The notes under the pieces were generated by a model. It saw only the letters and a program-made list of their open reading frames with translations, was not told the DNA's origin and searched no databases. Positions 26,642 to 39,400 of a stretch of 64,000 nucleotides of DNA are shown here, piece after piece. This stretch comes from Antitrichia curtipendula (Eukaryota; Streptophyta; Bryopsida; Hypnales; Leucodontaceae): NCBI GenBank assembly GCA_951230915.1, contig OX579641.1:18578254-18642253 (forward strand), written 5' to 3'. Numbering within the stretch: the first letter of the stretch is position 1; every line of letters starts with the position of its first letter. The position numbers and the translations under genes are program-made.

Positions 26642-28161
26642 GATGCACTAATGACATTAACTTAACTTAACTTAACAATTAGGAAAATATAGACCAAGTC
26701 AATTTTCTCTTGAGTTGGTTTTCCATTGTGTACAATATTGAGAAATTCCAAATAACATGGATCTTTGTAGTGTCATATTGATGTTTTGAGCATCCACCAC
26801 TTCTATCTTTTAAAAAAGGGGAGTTATTCAAAATAACATGTTTTGCATATGATCTCTGAGTCTTGCCATATAAGAAGAAGGTGAGCCATGTCACCCATCA
26901 ATAATAGCAATTTTGGAGGCACTTATAGCAATGGTGACCTTGGTTGCCGTTGCCAAAAGAGTGGTTAGGTGCATGCCTTCTTGTCCCATCTCTCTATCCA
27001 ATAAATGATGGACGTCCATTCTGCCCACCCACCAATGTTAAATATTTTCTATTTTTCTATAAAATCAAAGAATTTGGCCAATACTAGAAGTTATCCCTTC
27101 ATATTTATCCTACATGGCGCTACATGCTTAGCTACTGTAGCTATGCACCTAATGGCGCTCTGCTATGTAGAATTCAAGTGCTACACGCTTTGTCCGTTGC
27201 CTCTGATGAAATACAACTTGCTCAATAAGGATTGTCAAGGTCTCCACTGCTACATTCTACTTGCAATTTTGAAATCATTGAATCCTCTTTGATTTGTTAG
27301 CAAGAACATTTTGAAAATCTGACAATTCTAAGAATAGTAATAATGCTTAACATTTCAATTAGGTGGGGTCACTTGAGCTCTTGCTAAAGCAAAGTCTAAT
27401 AATGTTATAAATAAGCTAGAATCATCTAAATTTGACATTAATCATTTATTGACATCTAAAAAAAAGCCTAAAGGCACGGGCAAGAAGATACAAAGGCAAA
27501 GACGAGTGGACACAAATAAGACACATGAGGTTCAGGGGTTACATAAACTTGTCATAGTGATGGGGTTGGATTTTATGTTGGCCAATAAAAACAACTTTGA
27601 TTCAAGCTAAAGGTGTGTTGCTTTTGGGTGTTTCCGTGTCCACTTTGGTGGCAGTCTATTATCCATAGTAGGTGCATCTACACACTTGTTTTCAAAATTT
27701 TGTATTATATTCATACAAGCTCAAAAAAATACAAAACTAATTTTGTTGGTTTCTTGAACCATTTCCTAACAAGCTCACATCATTTTATTCTGTCAAGACC
27801 CTCAAAATCTGCAAATCTTGAATAAGTGTCATGACATTTAGGTGCTTCTATCTTACTCGTTGGCTTCTTGTGCCGCGTCGCCTTGGATTAGACCAGTGCT
27901 TTGAGGCTCTGTGCAACACGCGTGTTGTTTCCCCTTGCATGTAGGCCTCATAAATGTGTTGCAACCACAAAGCATCTTGGAATACATAACCTCCTCCCAC
28001 CAAGTTGAGACACCAGGAGGAAACATGCAAGACTTTACCCTAATTTCTACATCAATGTGGATTTCCTTGACATCAAAACTACTCCCAACCTTGCAGTACA
28101 CTATTCTTTAACTTCTTCGGCTGAATTAACATCTCACATAGTCACATGCCTAATTCATTAA

Positions 28162-28365
28162 CCCTTAAACGACAAGCCAATCACTGTGGAAATCATTTGT
28201 TTGGATACCGTGTGAATTGTTGGCTTAAAACAATGAAAAAGCACTCATTGGAAGGCCAGTTACTGTAAAAGACCTTTTCTTTTCACACAAAATTTGGAAG
28301 ATAAATAGTTGCACTTCTGTCCTACATGGAGAGATTCTTTGTCATTCCTCTGTGGTGTTTACGGG
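28162..28365 (+). mobile_element. MITE, family C copy 2, about 204 bp
   Basis: Flanked by TTAA (28158-28161 and 28366-28369), with termini CCCTTAAACG and GTTTACGGG. Interior similar to 4363-4581. No coding capacity. Confidence 0.7.
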
Positions 28366-29003
28366 TTAAAGAGAAAAAGCTTGAGACACTAAGTTTTACT
28401 CACCTAGCTTGAGCTATTGATTTCGCTCTCTTGATGGTGATGGCCATAACAAGCTCATTGCAGAAATGGCAGAAAAGGGCAGTTGCACATGTACATTGTG
28501 GGTCGATGTTTGGTAAAATCAAACTATCCTCATCAGAAAACTGTGTCTCAGTGAGATATGCTCACTGAGACAATTCTGAAGCGGACATGACTCCTCGTTG
28601 ACGTTCAAATGAGCAGATGATCTTCAATTCGCAAAGCAGTTTCTTCACCGCAAAGCAAGAGCATCGACTGATGAGACAAAATGTACAATCGTGACCTCCG
28701 TCATACAAAATTGAAGCCGTGCACAGATCAATTTCGACAGGAAGTCAAATGAAACTTCAGCTCAAACTGGAATCTTGAGATTGAATGACTTTAGCGTCAA
28801 CCATCACAACCTCAGCGGCTATGGACTAGCCGTAATTACAAAGCAGGTTATGTTATCTAGAATAATTGCAGGTAGTTAGGACCTAGTACTGAGTTGCAAG
28901 CGATAAGGCTGCAATTATTCTTGATGACTTGGCCTATTTTGCGATTACCGGACATGATGTCAATGTAGGAGAGTTGAGCCGTTTGACTTCTTGGATTGCT
29001 TAA

Positions 29004-29390
29004 TCCATTAAGGACCGTGGTTGATTTGGGGGTCATGCATTCAAGACGTTTTTTTGGTTTAAAGCTAAACATGAAAAAAATACCAAACTGTGATGCATTC
29101 CAGAGATTTGACCTAGCCAATGGATTTTGCATGAATGCATGGGGCTCTACAAGAAAAGAATGACAAATTTTGTATTTGATTTTTGTATTTTCAGTCAATA
29201 TTTAGTTAGTTTTTTTAACCCCCAAACTGCATGCTAGCACATATTGTCATGGTTCTTGTCCTGTTGCATTTGGTTTGCAATTCCCCACACCCGTCCTCTT
29301 TTGTCCATATCCAAATTCATTGAAAAACTCTAGCTACCAATGAAAATGTGTCAATTTCGACCCAAAAGTGGTTGACCGGTCCTTAATGGG
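29004..29390 (+). mobile_element. TTAA-flanked element, family D, 387 bp
   Basis: The left terminus TCCATTAAGGACCG is the complement of the right terminus CGGTCCTTAATGGG except at the outermost base. TTAA lies on both sides (29000-29003 and 29391-29394). No ORF of interest: the 113-codon minus-strand frame across it matches nothing I know. Same target and terminus style as families A-C, different interior. Confidence 0.7.
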
Positions 29391-29394
29391 TTAA

Positions 29395-29976
29395 TCCTTA
29401 AGTGCTCCAACGTCCAATTTCTGAACGATGAACAAATCCATATTCTTGTTTTTTCTTGTTGTTGCTTGGATGAAAATCATTTTAATTCGTGGAGATACTT
29501 TATCAAGTTCTTGTCCTATTTATTAGTTGGATTTGGTGATACCAGAGTACATATTTTTCTAAAATTACAAATGTGGAAGTATATGAAGTGGTTGATCAAG
29601 CCAAAATTGCATTGAGTCTAGTTCAAAACTAGATTTGTGAAAATGAGGTCATAGATGTAAATAACACAAATTTTTTAAAAAAATCACCATGTCAAGAGAA
29701 TTTCCTTCAGTGAAATTCATTCCAACAAGTTTTATTTCAAAAATGATAATATTTTGCTAGTAATTGAATTTTGAAGGAATTTTAAAAAATTTCTTTCAAA
29801 ATCCATTAAAAAATATTGGTGATAGCATTGGTGAATATAACCATATGGATGGAATCAAAAATTCAAAATCTACAACTTTCATCTGTATATCTATTCCAAA
29901 ATATTCTTCCAAATAGTACTTTATAATGATGTTCCCCAAATCGTCAATTCTAGAGAAGATTCTAGAGGTTCAAGGG
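29395..29976 (+). mobile_element. Possible adjacent TTAA-flanked element
   Basis: It begins TCCTTAAGTG after the TTAA at 29391-29394 that closes family D and ends TTCAAGGG before TTAA at 29977-29980. The terminal match is weak and no second copy was found in the window, so this is tentative. Confidence 0.3.
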
Positions 29977-31259
29977 TTAACCAATCAAAAAATGTTACAA
30001 AAGCAAAAGTCTTGTGCATTTATATTATGATAGGTGGATTCACACTCACTAATTGAATATCCGTTGGTAGTAGTAGAGATTTCTCTAAGTTTTCTTTCAC
30101 TATTAGACCGATGAAATTTCTACTTATATCCACCTTGTTAAAAATTTGCACAAGGCAAGCAATGAGCATTATCAATCTTAATCCGCTTCTCCTTAACCAA
30201 TCAAAACACACCATGATGCAAAACTCTTAGGCATTAACATTGTGAAAACACATGCAAGCGCACCCACCTAAGCCTTGTGGGATTGTATGCCTTCCCCTAC
30301 AATAAAATCTTGGGAGCTACAAACTACAACATCTTTAGATCAGGGGCCATAAACATTGAGCAAAAAGATGTAGACTAAAATATGTTACTTTGAATTTCAT
30401 GTTGGATCAAAGAACGTACAAAAAATTTGAAGAACTTTATTTTGTGAAACTTAGGTTTGCATATAATTAGAATAAGAACAGTTCTTCAATTACTTGCAGC
30501 TTCCAATTGCAACAATTATATGGGTGATGCATCTATAATTCTATTAGGGTCGGTTGCCATTGGGGAGTTGGACCTCTTGAACCTAGAGGCCCAAGTGTTC
30601 TCTATTGAGCTCCGATTTCTCCCCTCTCCTCCAATTGGACCTCCAGTCTCTAGTGTATGCATTCAAGAATTGCAAGCTTGGAGGTCTTGGACTCGGCCTT
30701 GACTAGAAGCATACAAATACAACTACAAAACAGCTATAGTCCCTACACTTTCAAGGGGAGGAGTATAATTATGCTTAGAAAGGCATAGGGATTGTGTAAA
30801 AGTGTAGTGCTCTTATAGAAAAGTAAAAAACTCTACAAATTTTGAGGGAGCTTGGTCGAAGCTAGACTTCCAATAGAAACCACTGGAGCTTTACTCCAGC
30901 AATCAATCCCTGTCTAGAAGTTGGAGGTCCAGCTATCTAATGCACAATATAGATTTTGCAAAATTTGAATGTTGATTAATGATTTACAAAATTTGTTTTA
31001 AACTTTTCTTTATTATGACAACAAATTCAAAGTAGGATGTTTGAGTCATCCATAATTTAGGTAATCATTTATTATTGATTTTTATTATTATAAATTGACT
31101 AATATATTATTAAATTTTGATTGATGTACAATTAGAACTTCTAAGTATTATAACAAGTAGAAATTATTGTTTACAAGTGTTGACAAATCTAAATAATTGC
31201 AAATATCATAGATTTTTGCATTTTTATTTGATCATTTGTTTCATAAATTCTTGTAAAAT

Positions 31260-31731
31260 TTCAATTCTTAGGTAGGGTCACACAAAGTCAATTCTAAATG
31301 GATATATGTTCATAAGTTTTTTGACACAAGGTGTAAATATGTATCTTCTTGATAAAAATACATTTTTTTTCAAATGGGTGCCTAGATAAAAAAATTATGT
31401 TGCTTACAAATGTGGGGGCAATATGTGCAAATTTGTCAAAAATAAAAACCATGTACAGTGCAAAAATGTCACTTTCAAGGGAGTTAAAGTCTCTTGCTTA
31501 TTGTATGAGGTTGAAAATTTACTTTTTCTAATTTGAAACGCTATAATCTATCAATCTACATAGTCAAAGTTTTGGAATTTTTTTCTATACAATACTTTAG
31601 TAGTCTAATACAATTATACAAATTTTTATGTTTGATTTTTAAAATTTAGAATTTTCATTTTTTATTCAATTTCCTAAGCAATGGCAAATTTTGACAATTC
31701 ATGTCCAAAATGTGCCTTAGTCCTATAAGGG
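31260..31731 (+). mobile_element. Family B element, right end preserved
   Basis: It resembles 3900-4365 over its 3' ~320 bases and ends GTCCTATAAGGG before TTAA (31732-31735). The left end is not clear; about 31260 is where resemblance to the inverted copy at 32130-32340 begins. No ORF. Confidence 0.5.
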
Positions 31732-31802
31732 TTAAAAGGATTTGAGGTTTTATAATCTAAAATGCAAAGTAGTTATATAATTTCTTAAACTTTAAACGTT
31801 GA

Positions 31803-32340
31803 CCCCTAAAAAACCGGGGCACATTTTTAGCTTACTTTTAAAATAAAAAAAACATTTTTTAGATAAATGAAAAAAAAAAAAAAAAAATTTTACTTCCAAT
31901 CATAAACTACTATGGAAATGAATTTTGATCATGTGAATTGAAAGATTATAGTGTTTGAAGTTACAAAGAAAAACTTTTTTCTAACCTTGTCCAATAAGGT
32001 CAATAGACTTTAATCCTTTCCAAAGTGAGATTATTTTACTACACATGGATTTTGTTTTTATAGTTGCATCCAGTATGATGTTAGATATATACCTACCAAA
32101 TTACAAAGGTAGAAGAGAAATTTTGCACATGTTGCTAAAAATTGCTTGCCTAACTAAAAAACTTCAAACAACATAGCTTTTGATCCAAACACCTAGTTGA
32201 AAAAAAATTATACTCCAACAAAGTAGTACATATCCACACCTTGTGTCAAAATTTAGAACAATCCATTATAAATTGACTTTGTAGGAATCTAGTACTTGAA
32301 TTTTCAATTGGTTGTTCATGACTACTTGGTCTTTTAGGGA
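31803..32340 (-). mobile_element. Family B element in opposite orientation, 538 bp
   Basis: Termini are CCCCTAAAAAACC and GGTCTTTTAGGGA, complementary with two mismatches. The flanks are TTGA (31799-31802, presumably mutated TTAA) and TTAA (32341-32344). It lies about 70 bp from, and inverted to, the copy at 31260-31731, so the pair could form a long hairpin. Confidence 0.6.
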
Positions 32341-32344
32341 TTAA

Positions 32345-32482
32345 TATCTTGAAATATATGTAATCAAAATTTATAGAATTTCTTCCACACATTCTTATTC
32401 TAGTCTAGCGCAAGACCCTCCCCCATTAGAAATGGCAATGTTTGAGTGTTTTTGATAAAACATAATCATGAAACTTAAGGGA
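32345..32482 (+). mobile_element. Family A 3' end fragment
   Basis: The last bases (CATTAGAAATGGCAATGTTT, then AAAACATAATCATGAAAC) match the right end of family A and close with TTAAGGGA before TTAA (32483-32486). The left part is missing. Confidence 0.5.
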
Positions 32483-33406
32483 TTAATTTCATTTTGAATT
32501 ACGATTGACAATTGTGTGAAATAACTACACTAAATAGTGAAATTAGGTTGCCCCACATTAATTTCTTGACGTTCTACACTATATAAATATTTATTGCTTT
32601 TTTTATAAAAAATTATTACTTTTGAATTAAGTATAGTTGTAATTGGAACTCATGAACCTCCATGTGTACAAATGGAAATATGTGTAAAAACATTTGTTGA
32701 CTTTGATGGCTTGTAAAGTAATTTTCTTGAAGTAAGGCGTCCTAATTTTTAAGGCAACCTAATTTCACTATTTAGTGTAGTTGACAAATTCAACAGTTCC
32801 TGCACTGTAAGGAATCAGAAAGAATTTGTTAAAAAAAAATTGAGGCGATATTATGGCTGCCTAAGAATGCATCACAAAAGCCCAACATGTCAAGAATGCG
32901 ACGTTTATAACCCGTTCTGGCTCGCCTCAGCAGTAGTCGCTCATGGTGCCGTTCTCAATAGCGACGTCCAGACACACAGCATTGAGCACAAACACAGGCT
33001 TCAATTAATGAGACATGCACCTCGACAGAAAGTACAATGCGGAGAGATCATCACAAAGGTAGAAATTTCGATCAACGTTTGCATGCCAAGAGAAACAATT
33101 CAAACGACATGCGAAGCACAATTAATACTGTGAAGAAACTGGCAATCTGGGTTGACTCCGAAGCAGAGGTTGTCATTTGAAGCCTGCCAGCTGCACTGGG
33201 AACGCAAGTACCGGTATCTGTACATTCATGGTGATGTACGCGAATCGTTGCTTGAAACCGTGCGTGTGAGAAGGCTCTCCCCAGCTGAAATCCTCTCTTG
33301 GTTTGATTTGAACAGAATTGTAATTTGTAAGGTCTCCGCTTAATTTGCGACAGAGACTCTTCTGCATCTGTGCCCGCAAAATGCGTGACTCAACACATTC
33401 AAGTTT

Positions 33407-36400
33407 CTATTTCTGAGCGCTGTAGAATTCTGGCACGGGCTGGCTAGCTGGTTGGCTTGTCGATTTACGACCAAACGGCTCCGAAGGATCGTCCATTCTG
33501 TCTGCACCAAAGTCAAAGATTCTCGTCCTCAAACCAGTTTTCCCTTGCACACCCAATCTTTCAATAATTGGCTGTTGTGGATCGGAATTGTTGAATATGT
33601 TTTCTGCAGCACACAATGTAATCCGCATTAATCAGTGATCGAATGTTCATCGCAATACACGGCAATAGAACATACGCCTGTATGGGTCGGGCCCATGGAG
33701 AATCTTGAAGCTGAGGCTGCCAACAACTTGAATCTGTAGATTCTGACTTTTTAACAGCTGATCCATGTTCGGTAGGCGAGAGAATGTGGGCAGTGCTCAG
33801 AACCGACGCATATGGCATGACTAGCAAAACTGAGCATATAGTGGCTTTCACCGACTATCCCACGACCTTCCGGAATTAGGGCCAGCTTCTGGCGGGGGCC
33901 TAAGTGTTGCTCTAGTAGAACCACTTCGATTTGAAGGATCCTGCAAACACAACCACCTTGAGTCCTTGAGTTGCGCAGCTTTCTGAGAGTTCAATTCTAT
34001 ACTAAAGATTATGAGGGTAATTCCAAAACATGGAGGTACTCCCAAACAGAGCGCATCATCACTGAGCTGGCTCACATTATGACAGCACAGACACCTCATT
34101 CTAGACATTGCAGAATTTAAAGTTTACTTCACATAAATACTGACCACGATTGGTGAAGGAGGATTCAAAGTAGATAAATGGCTATGAAAAGAGATCTGAG
34201 AAGCAGCTTACATCTGGCAGAGCCGAGGTATCTCGCAATCGACTCATGATTCGAGCCTGCAGGCGTTGAATTTCAACGTGAAGGCTGTCAACCGCATTGG
34301 GATCATCATCTAGTATCATGCGATAAGAAGAGCCTTCCCCTGTCGTTTGCACCATTCCTCCCACCCCACCCTCAGAAGGGTGCACTTGGTCTCTTCCATC
34401 TATCAGACCATATCCAGGCTCCGCTATATTTCCTGGCGGTGTTGGCCTTGTCGTCGAAACCAGTGCGAAAGAAGTCTCCCAGTCAGGTTGCGACATATCT
34501 TGCCCCTGATACAACAAGACTGAGCGACTCTCCTGATCGAGCGATTCCTCGCTTGGCATCCCTGGTTGCTGGGAAGCTTCAGTACCCATATTCATGTGTG
34601 CACGTTCCTTGACGTGAGATGACATGGCCGTATGTGATGCCGAAGGCGACTCTACGTGGTATGACGTCAACGCCGGCTGGGGGGGCACCCGAACTTCTGA
34701 GTCAGGTGGCTTATCAAGAGGGGGCGTAGTACCATCTTGGGGTTCAATGCAGTCGGCTACGGGTAAGCATCCAGGACCGTCAGTGTTCAAACATGGCATC
34801 TCCCCTTGTCGGTCTTCTGAGTTTGAGGAGGAGGCTTGAGGCACATACCCGTCTGTAAGATCTCTTCCTATCGATGTTTTTCCTTCCAAGTTTGTAACGA
34901 TACTTTGTTGTTGTAGAGCATTCTTGGTTTCAACGTAAGCATTGCGAATAGACTCCTTCACTTTAAGAGAATGAATCCCCCCTCGTAGAGAAGCACTTGC
35001 ATCATGATTGAACTGTGGGGTTGCTGACCAGGAACTTAAACTTGAAACGAACGATTTAGTCTTCAAGGCTGCTTGTTCTGTATTTCATGAACATATGCAT
35101 ATCACGGTGCAGAAGATGAGTCAAATATTTTCCTAAAAAATTTGGTTTCCATTCGCAGTTTAAAGTGTTTATGATAGAGTCGCAAGCCAAAGGTTCAATG
35201 ATTGAAGACGTGGCAGAAAGATTAGATACTTTGAAAAAAGAATTGATACAGAACATGATAAAAAAAAATTAAACACCAGGGCGTGGTCAAGTTTTTTAAT
35301 TGATTGCGAATTACAGAAGCAACAATTAGTCTCGAATCATCTACTAGGTGTCCAGAAAAAGACCATATTTGTAATGACATACCAGATAGAAGCTTTAGTT
35401 CGTATTCCAACTTCCGTACACGACTCTCTTTGAGATCCATTGCTAGCTCTAGATCCTGTAAGTGCTGTTGCGTCTCTTGCACCTGTAACACCAATTTCAT
35501 AAATACTCTTTTGCGTTTGCTTTTTAAAATCTTTCTATGTATACGAGTTTTGAAAAATGACAAAATCGCGTTTCAGTGCAGCGTCAATGGCATAACGAAA
35601 ATCTCAATGTGGTTAGAAATAGATTGTACCTCTTGCTGCTTATTACAAAGCATAGACTCCAGCTCTAGGATACGTGCGTCCCTGCATTCAACAGTTTCAC
35701 ACAATGTGCAGTTTGCCACTGCCAATTTACGTTGCACCTCTCCTAACTCCAGTTCGCGCCTCTGTATTGTTCCAAAGCAAGTTAGTAGGGCAATCAGAGC
35801 AGCCATGCACCTACATCCTGACGATGATTACGATCTGACAGCAGCCAATACCAGACATTGAAGAAGGGTCTCGCAGGAGGATTGAAGCCATCGGCAGTGA
35901 TTACTCCAAACATAGAGAAGTGAACTCATAAATTCCTTACCCGGCAATTTCCTTCTAGGGTGGCAAATTGATTCTCACGGTCTTCCAATAGTTTTCTTAA
36001 TGATCCAGCAATCTCAAAAGCACTTGTGAGTTTCTCTTGAGACTCATCCGATGCTCCTTCAAGTCTCTCAGCGGTTTCTATCAAGGCCTGGGCACAGCAA
36101 TGAGCCCAGTAGAATTCTATTTAGATAAGTAGAGTCAATATTTATATGAGATAATATTCTATATTATGTGATAACAAATGGGTACAGGAAAGAATATGCT
36201 GGGACACAAAGATTAGGATAGGTTCTGTTGATTCTCATGCAACCAAAGATGTATGAAGTTATGCAAATGTGTAATATCTGACAAAAACCTTCTCGTAGGA
36301 ATCAATTTGAGAATTTCTCTCAGCCAATTGAAGACGGAGCTCCTTCAGAGCCTGTTCCAAGTTTTGAACTTCCAGGGTATGATGAATCTCTCCGGCTGTG

Positions 36401-39400
36401 TCTTCTGCGTTTTTCATTTGGAGCTTTTTCTGTATCATTATGGTTCCATTAGTGGTGTTAGTTTATAGCAAAGAGATTTAAGATACTAATTACTTGAAAT
36501 AACAATCGCCCTCTAAAAATTCTTTTAACGGCATTTTTCTTTACGTAATTTAAAGGGTATAATACATTTCGAAGACATAAAGCAGACTTCCTGAGTATAC
36601 CTGAAGGCTTTGAATCTCAAGATCGAGCTCTTCAGCTCGTACTTGTTGCTGCTCGATCTCACCTTGCATGGAACTTTCAAGCACGGCACCATCTTCTAGA
36701 GCACGATGAAGATCCTCCTCTTGTTTCTCCTTTTCACAGATGGTGGTCTTGAGGCATGCTATTTCTGATGCCATTGTGTGGAGACGGTCAATCAATTGAA
36801 GATTCTCCACGTCCACTGTCGTTACCTGTTGCTTTTGTTCCTCAAATTGTGCCTAAACAATGAATGGTTCATTTTTAGATAGTTTTGGTCTCGATTCCTT
36901 CAAGTCATTACTACCTCACGTGCATATTCAAGATTAAGAGGACTTCCAAGAAAAAGTATTTTCTTCAGCAGAAACTGTTAGAATATGTGATCTGGTATTT
37001 TGGCTAATTCACACCAACTTTCTTACACTTATGCAGTTGAAAGACTGGTTGTTACACATCTCAGACAAAGAGCTTGAGGAAGAAGAAAGAAGAAGAATCT
37101 ACGAAAAAATTCTATACTATGACACTCAAGAGGATCAAACGCATGCATTCCTCTTGAGAGTAACGAATGCTTCAGGGAACTAGAAGTTGGTGGGTCTTCT
37201 GAACTCAGAAGTCTCAGCAACTAATGTGAGACGAGAATCAGCTCACATTAATTAGTAGGATCTACCGTAAATGTGAATTCCAAACGTGAATGGCATACGA
37301 AGAGTGCTCATCATCCACAACTTAGGAAGTTAGGCACCTGCGCTTCCAGAAGATCCTCGTGAAATTTAGCATTTGCTAGCAGAAGTCCATCAAAAGTGGC
37401 ATGCATCCAGGCATGCAGAGTTTGGATGAGTAGTGTTCGGCGCCGCCGTACTGCCAATAAGCAATCTAGCTGCATGGCCTTACGCTTCCATGCCATTTGC
37501 TCCCACCACCATCTCAGTATTGATTTTGTCAGCTGTACACACAAAAATATTCATGTTCATTACTCTCTGAAGGTTGTGCAACAGGCGGGATTCCGCTGAA
37601 GTTGTCAGTGCTCACTTGTTCGGCAAAGGGAGGTTGGGCTACGATGGTTAAAAGGTTTGAGCACAATCTGGTATGTAATTTTACCTTGGATTCTTTCCGT
37701 TTTCTATATATTATGGCCCTGTACTCCTGCTTTTTCCTGCATCGATACAAAATATGTGAATAAGTAGAGTTCATCTCATGTGTTTGGGATCTCTAGTACA
37801 TATGAAAGGCTCCGCAAGAATATAAAATAATAAAGAGCCTCGAGCAGGATCTTACTTAATAGATTTGTATACATGATAGTCACGCCAAAAAACCATTGCT
37901 GCCCTTGTAAGCGCCTGGTTTACTTCTGCTGTAGCTCTCTGTTGTGCCTTAACGTAATTTATATTTTCTCTCCAGGTTTGCATACTCTAATGAAATAAGA
38001 CATCAAGAAAAGATACACATGAGTACCAGAAATCGTACAATAGCAACGCGGAAAACAATGTTTCAACAGGATTTAGAAAGCTTGCACAGATTGAAATATG
38101 CCTAAACCACATGACGACAGTTTAAAGTGAATTCTTTGACTATCTGAACCACCTAAAATGTCCGACTATCTAACAAGTATTTGCTAAGAATCATCCTAGC
38201 TAGAGGGAATGGATATATGTCTGCTTCAATGTGAACGGGCCAATGTGTTATCCTCAAGAGATGAAGGCTAAGTAGTCAAGAAATTTGACGTTGTCTAACC
38301 GAGATAGAAAGGGCACGAAGATAATGTCGAAAAGCCATTTGCTTATAAATGCGCAAATGCATCCGATGTTGAAGAAAATTGCGCCAGCATCTGAACACCC
38401 ATTGTGCTTGTCTATACGTTCTGACTTGGGTGGCTTGAGATTTGCGAAGCCGGCTGAGCTTCACTTCATTAACGCCACCTTGCCACCTGCACAATGAATA
38501 TCCAAACTACATCATTTACACTCAGTACAAAGAGAATAAATTCAGTTTCAATTAACTAGTTTATTCATTTTGATTTGTGCAGAATCATTCAAACCAATTT
38601 TTTCAGAAGAAACGTCATCCCATCCAGTGGAATCTATACGACTGCAATGGGGATGACTAGAAGAACTCTATTTTGACCTCAAGAATAGATGTCTGGCAGC
38701 TTGAACTGAGCAGACATATGATTAAGAAAATCTAAAAATAGAAGAAGAACTACCGAAGTAAAAGAATCTTCAAGGCCGGGAAGATTAGCAGTCTTAATTA
38801 AAACTAGAAGTATGAACCACAACAACCATCACCACTCCTATAGAATTGTCAGTGAAGCAAAGAAAGATGATAAACAACCTCCCAAACACCTTAACCAGGG
38901 AATAATAAAGCCACCCTCACATAGGTACAGATTCAAAACACACTTCATAAGGAAAAGTAGAGAGTATACAAATGTACATAACCTGTTGAAACCGCGTTTT
39001 ATAGAGAAATTTTTGCTTAGATTGGATGCCTCTTCATATTTCATGCGGTGAACCCATTTTACATGTATTATGCATCGCCAAGCAGCTATAGCTTGCTTCA
39101 TTATCATCTTGTTGATATGTGCGTGCACAGCTGCAAATTTTTTCTTCTTCGGTCGTGCATATAATTTGAGCCAGTCTTTCCACAACCTAAAATAATAACG
39201 CAACGTCATTCGATTGTAGTGCCTCGTGGCTTTAGTCGTGAGAAGTTTCTCTTCTTTCGGTGGCAACTTCCATTGTTTTACAAGCCATGACCACGCACCG
39301 AAGTAGTTCTGCTGGCACCTCCGATGCCAATGGTTGTCCGCCATTACAAATCGCTCTGGATTGAGGCGTAAGCGCATGATATATTCCACCCAAGCATGCA

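Larger units (their letters stand above)
24408..28157. other. Gene-free AT-rich region
   Basis: No gene recognised. It contains the (TA)n tract, a stretch rich in ATAC/ATAT words at about 26236-26400, a strong hairpin at 26583-26641, and an ACTTA triplet repeat near 26658. A less AT-rich patch at about 27840-28110 is open on the minus strand (82 codons) but matches no family I know; it may be an old gene or transposon remnant. Confidence 0.45.

Noticed and set aside
27853..28101. 82-codon ORF in a GC-richer patch, possible gene or retrotransposon remnant
   Set aside because: No domain, motif or neighbouring exon recognised; opposite-strand frame is also open, so coding status is undecidable.
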